Shown in pieces: positions 39,630 to 44,800 of a DNA stretch of 44,800 bases. The stretch lies in contig JAUCBJ010003566.1 in NCBI GenBank assembly GCA_032718475.1, positions 1 through 44,800 of the forward strand, in the 5' to 3' direction. Origin of the DNA: Nemertoderma westbladi (taxonomy: Eukaryota; Xenacoelomorpha; Nemertodermatida; Nemertodermatidae). The position numbers and the translations under genes are program-made. The notes beneath the pieces were generated by a model, which saw only the letters and a list, made by a program, of their open reading frames with translations, did not search any database and was not told where the DNA came from. Position 1 is the first letter of the stretch. Each line of letters opens with the position of its first letter.

Positions 39630-42600
39630 GTCCACGTACCTACAGTACCTTACTGCGGTGTACCAGAGAGTAGGTCCCTGTACCTACCTTACGGCGGTGT
39701 ACCAGACAGTAGGTCCCTGTACCTACCTTACTGCGGTGTACCAGACAGTAGGTCCTGTACCTACCTTACGGCGGTGTACCAGACAGTAGGTCCACGTACC
39801 TACCTCACTGCGGTGTACCAGACAGTAGGTCCCTGTACCTACTTTACTGCGGTGTACCAGACAGTAGGTCCCTGTACCTACCTCACTGCGGTGTACCAGA
39901 CAGTAGGTCCCTGTACCTACCTTACTGCGGTGTACCAGACAGTAGGTCCACGTACCTACCTTACTGCGGTGTACCAGACAGTAGGTCCCTGTACCTACCT
40001 TACTGCGGTGTACCAGACAGTAGGTCCCTGTACCTACTTTACTGCGGTGTACCAGACAGTAGGTCCCTGTACCTACCTTACGGCGGTGTACCAGACAGTA
40101 GGTCCACGTACCTACCTCACTGCGGTGTACCAGACAGTAGGTCCCTGTACCTACTTTACTGCGGTGTACCAGACAGTAGGTCCCTGTACCTACCTCACTG
40201 CGGTGTACCAGACAGTAGGTCGCTGTACCTACTTTACTGCGGTGTACCAGACAGTAGGTCCAAGTACCTACCTCACTGCGGTGTACCAGACAGTAGGTCC
40301 CTGTACCTACCTTACGGCGGTGTACCAGACAGTAGGTCCACGTACCTACCTCACTGCGGTATACCAGACAGTAGGTCCCTGTACCTACTTTACTGCGGTG
40401 TACCAGACAGTAGGTCCCTGTACCTACCTCACTGCAGTGTACCAGACAGTAGGTCCCTGTACCTACCTTACGGCGGTGCACCAGACAGTAGGTCCACCTA
40501 CCTACCTTACTGCGGTGTACCAGACAGTAGGTCCCTGTACTTACCTTACGGCGGTGTACCAGACAGTAGGTCCACCTACCTACCTTACGGCGGTGTACCA
40601 GACAGTAGGTCCACGAACCTACCTCACTGCGGTGTACCAGACAGTAGGTCCCTGTACCTACCTCACTGCGGTGTACCAGACAGTAGGTCCCTGTACCTAC
40701 CTTACGGCGGTGTACCAGACAGTAGGTCCACCCACCTACTTTACTGCGGTGTACCAGACAGTAGGTCCCTGTACCTACCTCACTGCGGTGTACCAGACAG
40801 TAGGTCCCTGTACCTACCTTACGGCGGTGTACCAGACAGTAGGTCCACCTACCTACCTTACTGCGGTGTACCAGACAGTAGGTCCCTGTACCTACCTTAC
40901 GGCGGTGTACCAGACAGTAGGTCCACCTACCTACCTTACGGCGGTGTACCAGACAGTAGGTCCACGAACCTACCTCACTGCGGTGTACCAGACAGTAGGT
41001 CCCTGTACCTACCTTATGGCGGTGTACCAGACAGTAGGTCCACGTACCTACCTTACTGCGGTGCACCAGACAATAGGTCCCTGTACCTACCTTACTGCGG
41101 TGTACCAGACAGTAGGTCCACGTACCTACCTTACTGCGGTGTACCAGACAGTAGGTCCCTGTACCTACCTTACTGCGGTGTACCAGACAGTAGGTCCCTG
41201 TACCTACCTTACTGCGGTGTACCAGACAGTAGGTCCACGTACCTACCTTACTGCGGTGTACCAGACAGAAGGTCCCTGTACCTACCTTACTGCGGTGTAC
41301 CACACAGTAGGTCCACGTACCTACCTTACTGCGGTGTACCAGACAGTAGGACCACGTACCTACCTAACTGCGGTGTACCAGACAGTAGGTCCCTGTACCT
41401 ACCTCAATGCGGTGTACCAGACAGTAGGTCCACGTACCTACCTTACTGCGGTGTACCAGACAGTAGGTCCACCTATCTACCTTACTGTGGTGTACCAGAC
41501 AGTAGGTCCCTGTACCTACCTTACTGCGGTGTACCAGACAGTAGGTCCCTGTACCTACCCTTACTGCGGTGTACCAGACAGTAGGTCCACGTACCTACAG
41601 TACCTCACTGCGGTGTACCATACCGTAGATCCACGTACCTACCTTACTGTGGTGTACCAGACAGTAGGTCCACGTACCTACAGTACCTCACTGCGGTATA
41701 CCATACCGTAGATCCACGTACCTACCTTACTGCGGTGTACCAGACAGTAGGTCCACGTACCTACCTCACTGCGGTGTACCAGACAGTAGGTCTACGTACC
41801 TACCTTACTGCGGTGTACCAGACAGTAGGTCCCTGTACCTACCTTACTGCGGTGTACCAGACAGTAGGTCCACGTACCTACCTTACTGCGGTGTACCAGA
41901 CAGTAGGTCCACGTACCTACCTTACTGCGGTGTACCAGACAGTAGGTCCCTGTACCTACCTTACTGCGGTGTACCAGACAGTAGGTCCACGTACCTACCT
42001 TACTGCGGTGTACCAGACAGTAGGTCCCTGTATCTACCTTACTGCGGTGTACCATACAGTAGGTCCCTGTACCTACCTTACTGCGGTGTACCAGACAGTA
42101 GGTCCACGTACCCACCTTACTGCGGTGTACCAGACAGTAGGTCCCTGTACCTACCTTACTGCGGTGTACCAGACAGTAGGTCCCTGTACCTACCTTACTG
42201 CGGTGTACCAGACAGTAGGTACACGTACCTACCTTACTGCGGTGTACCAGGCAGTAGGTCCCTGTACCTACCTCACTGCGGTGTACCAGACAGTAGGTCC
42301 ACGTACCTACCTTACTGCGGTGTACCAGACAGTAGGTTCCTGTACCTACCTTACTGCGGTGTACCAGACAGTAGGTCCCTGTACCTACCTTACTGCGGTG
42401 CACCAGACAGTAGGTCCACGTACCTACCTTACTGCGGTGTATCAGACAGTAGGTCACTGTACCTACCTTACTGCGGTGTACCAGACAGTAGGTCACTGTA
42501 CCTACTTTACTGCGGTGTACCAGACAGTAGGTCCCTGTACCTACCTCACTGCGGTGTACCAGACAGTAGGTCCCTGTACCTACTTTACTGCGGTGTACCA

Positions 42601-44766
42601 GACAGTAGGTCCCTGTACCTACCTCACTACGGTGTACCAGACAGTAGGTCCCTGTACCTACCTTACGGCGGTGTACCAGACAGTAGGTCCACGTACCTAC
42701 CTCACTGCGGTATACCAGACAGTAGGTCCCTGTACCTACTTTACTGCGGTGTACCAGACAGTAGGTCCCTGTACCTACCTCACTGCGGTGTACCAGACAG
42801 TAGGTCCCTGTACCTACCTTACGGCGGTGTACCAGACAGTAGGTCCACCTACCTACCTTACTGCGGTGTACCAGACAGTAGGTCCCTGTACTTACCTTAC
42901 GGCGGTGTACCAGACAGTAGGTCCACCTACCTACCTTACGGCGGTGTACCAGACAGTAGGTCCACGAACCTACCTCACTGCGGTGTACCAGACAGTAGGT
43001 CCCTGTACCTACCTCACTGCGGTGTACCAGACAGTAGGTCCCTGTACCTACCTTACGGTGGTGTACCAGACAGTAGGTCCACCTACCTACTTTACTGCGG
43101 TGTACCAGACAGTAGGTCCCTGTACCTACCTCACTGCGGTGTACCAGACAGTAGGTCCCTGTACCTACCTTACGGCGGTGAACCAGACAGTAGGTCCACC
43201 TACCTACCTTACTGCGGTGTACCAGACAGTAGGTCCCTGTACCTACCTTACGGCGGTGTACCAGACAGTAGGTCCACCTACCTACCTTACGGCGGTGTAC
43301 CAGACAGTAGGTCCACGAACCTACCTCACTGCGGTGTACCAGACAGTAGGTCCCTGTACCTACCTCACTACGGTGTACCAGACAGTAGGTCCACGTACCT
43401 ACCTTACGGCGGTGTACCAGACAGTAGGTCCCTGTACCTACCTTACTGCGGTGTACCAGACAGTAGGTCCCTGTACCTACCTTACGGCGGTGTACCAGAC
43501 AGTAGGTCCACGTACCTACCTTACTGCGGTGTACCAGACAGTAGGTCCCTGTACCTACCTTACTGCGGTGTACCAGACAGTAGGTCCACGTACCTACCTT
43601 ACTGCGGTGTACCAGACAGTAGGTCCACATACCTACCTCACTGCCGTGTACCAGACAGTAGGTCCACGTACCTACCTTACTGCGGTGTACCAGACAGTAG
43701 GTCCCTGTACCTACCTTACTGCGGTGTACCAGACAGTAGGTCCACGTACCTACCTTACTGCGGTGTACCAGACAGTAGGTCCCGGTACCTACCTTACTGC
43801 GGTGTACCAGACAGTAGGTCCACGTACCTACCTTACTGCGGTGTACCAGACAGTAGGACCACGTACTTACCTAACTGCGGTGTACCAGACAGTAGGTCCC
43901 TGTACCTACCTCACTGCGGTGTACCAGGCAGTAGGTCCACGTACCTACCTTACTGCGGTGTACCAGACAGTAGGTCCACGTACCTACCTTACTGCGGTGT
44001 ACCAGACAGTAGGTCCACGTACCTACAGTACCTCACTGCGGTGTACCATACCGTAGATCCACGTACCTACCTTACTGTGGTGTACCAGACAGTAGGTCCC
44101 TGTACCTACCTTACTGCGGTGTACCAGACAGTAGGTCCCTGTACCTACCCTTACTGCGGTGTACCAGACAGTAGGTCCACGTACCTACAGTACCTCACTG
44201 CGGTGTACCATACCGTAGATCCACGTACCTACCTTACTGTGGTGTACCAGACAGTAGGTCCACGTACCTACAGTACCTCACTGCGGTATACCATACCGTA
44301 GATCCACGTACCTACCTTACTGCGGTGTACCAGACAGTAGGTCCACGTACCTACCTCACTGCGGTGTACCAGACAGTAGGTCCACGTACCTACCTTACTG
44401 CGGTGTACCAGACAGTAGGTCCCTGTACCTACCTTACTGCGGTGTACCAGACAGTAGGTCCACGTACCTACCTTACTGCGGTGTACCAGACATTAGGTCC
44501 ACGTACCTACCTTACTGCGGTGTACCAGACAGTAGGTCCCTGTACCTACCTTACTGCGGTGTACCAGACAGTAGGTCCACGTACCTACCTTACTGCGGTG
44601 TACCAAACAGTAGGTCCCTGTATCTACCATACTGCGGTGTACCATACAGTAGGTCCCTGTACCTACCTTACTGCGGTGTACCAGACAGTAGGTCCACGCA
44701 CCCACCTTACTGCGGTGTACCAGAGAGTAGGTCCCTGTACCTACCTTACTGCGGTGTATCAGACAG
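39630..44766. repeat. Minisatellite H: 39-bp unit, about 130 copies, with higher-order structure
   Basis: Unit CGGTGTACCAGACAGTAGGT CCCTGTACCTACCTTACTG, with two main variants (CCCTGT or CCACGT; TTACTG, TCACTG or TTACGG). Rare variants show a large internal duplication: CCACGAACC at 40611 and 40962 recurs at 42962 and 43313 (2,351 bp apart), and the odd block CATACCGTAGATCC with ACCTACAGTACCTC at about 41600-41710 recurs at about 44190-44300 (2,590 bp). Since 39 is divisible by three, a 13-residue repeat (TAVYQTVGPCTYL) is open on the plus strand and a counterpart on the minus strand. Neither is supported as a gene. The array stops about 35 bases before the window end. Confidence 0.96.
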
Positions 44767-44800
44767 ATGTAGGGTGCGTGGTCAAAATGACTCCAGTCAG

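Noticed and set aside
39615-44056. Frames of 500-770 codons on both strands
   Set aside because: 39-bp minisatellite; open on both strands because the unit lacks stops, not because of selection that I can show.

Overview
This window is eukaryotic and most likely from an invertebrate animal. The evidence is a spliced p66/GATAD2-type gene with consensus GT-AG introns, an animal-type V-ATPase G subunit, Ty3/gypsy, LINE, Harbinger-type and KDZ-type mobile elements, AT-rich intergenic DNA and a very heavy load of tandem repeats. I cannot name the species. By my span count, eight minisatellite arrays occupy about 12.5 kb of 44.8 kb. There are also eleven pure G or C runs of 15 bases or more.

Layout. 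1-1.7 kb (minus strand): start of a Ty3/gypsy-like retrotransposon, with gag broken by a frameshift in a C8 run, a candidate primer-binding site and a candidate LTR. 2.5-3.5 kb: inverted-repeat element with arms of about 330 bp. 4.0-6.4 kb: 43-bp minisatellite. 6.6-14.3 kb: two oppositely oriented copies of a 22-bp minisatellite bracket two plus-strand genes, a KDZ/CxC-type transposase and a DUF3987 (primase/helicase-like) ATPase. Between these genes sits a 2.4-kb insertion with perfect 30-bp terminal inverted repeats; it interrupts the 3' end of the transposase gene. 12.8-13.9 kb: 84-bp satellite.

15.5-17.2 kb (minus strand): three exons, joined in frame by consensus splice sites, encode the N-terminal 364 residues of a GATAD2/p66 subunit of the NuRD co-repressor. 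They end exactly at the MBD-binding coiled coil (CR1), and the following exons are not visible. An intron holds a LINE reverse-transcriptase tail. 18.3 kb: Harbinger-type MITE with TAA target duplication. 18.8-20.7 kb: 23-bp minisatellite. 21-34 kb: mostly non-genic DNA with MITEs, poly-G/C tracts, a 34-bp minisatellite, a palindrome with a poly-G loop and a foldback element. 34.5 kb (minus strand): intact intronless V-ATPase subunit G gene. 38-39.4 kb (minus strand): two phase-compatible exons of an unidentified gene, with a 31-bp minisatellite ending about 16 bp from a splice acceptor. 39.6-44.8 kb: 39-bp minisatellite of about 130 copies with a 2.35-2.6 kb higher-order duplication.

A theme links the repeats. 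A short dispersed core (TTTATTGTTTTGGTT ... CTGTAACCTGCTCCTTT) recurs at many places. It lies beside, or is itself the monomer of, several arrays, and at three places it faces a second conserved end (ATTTGCGTCCAG, degraded in one) that abuts a poly-C tract. This suggests a mobile element whose interior repeatedly expands into minisatellites. The KDZ transposase/DUF3987 pair and this core family are the two most novel-looking items here.
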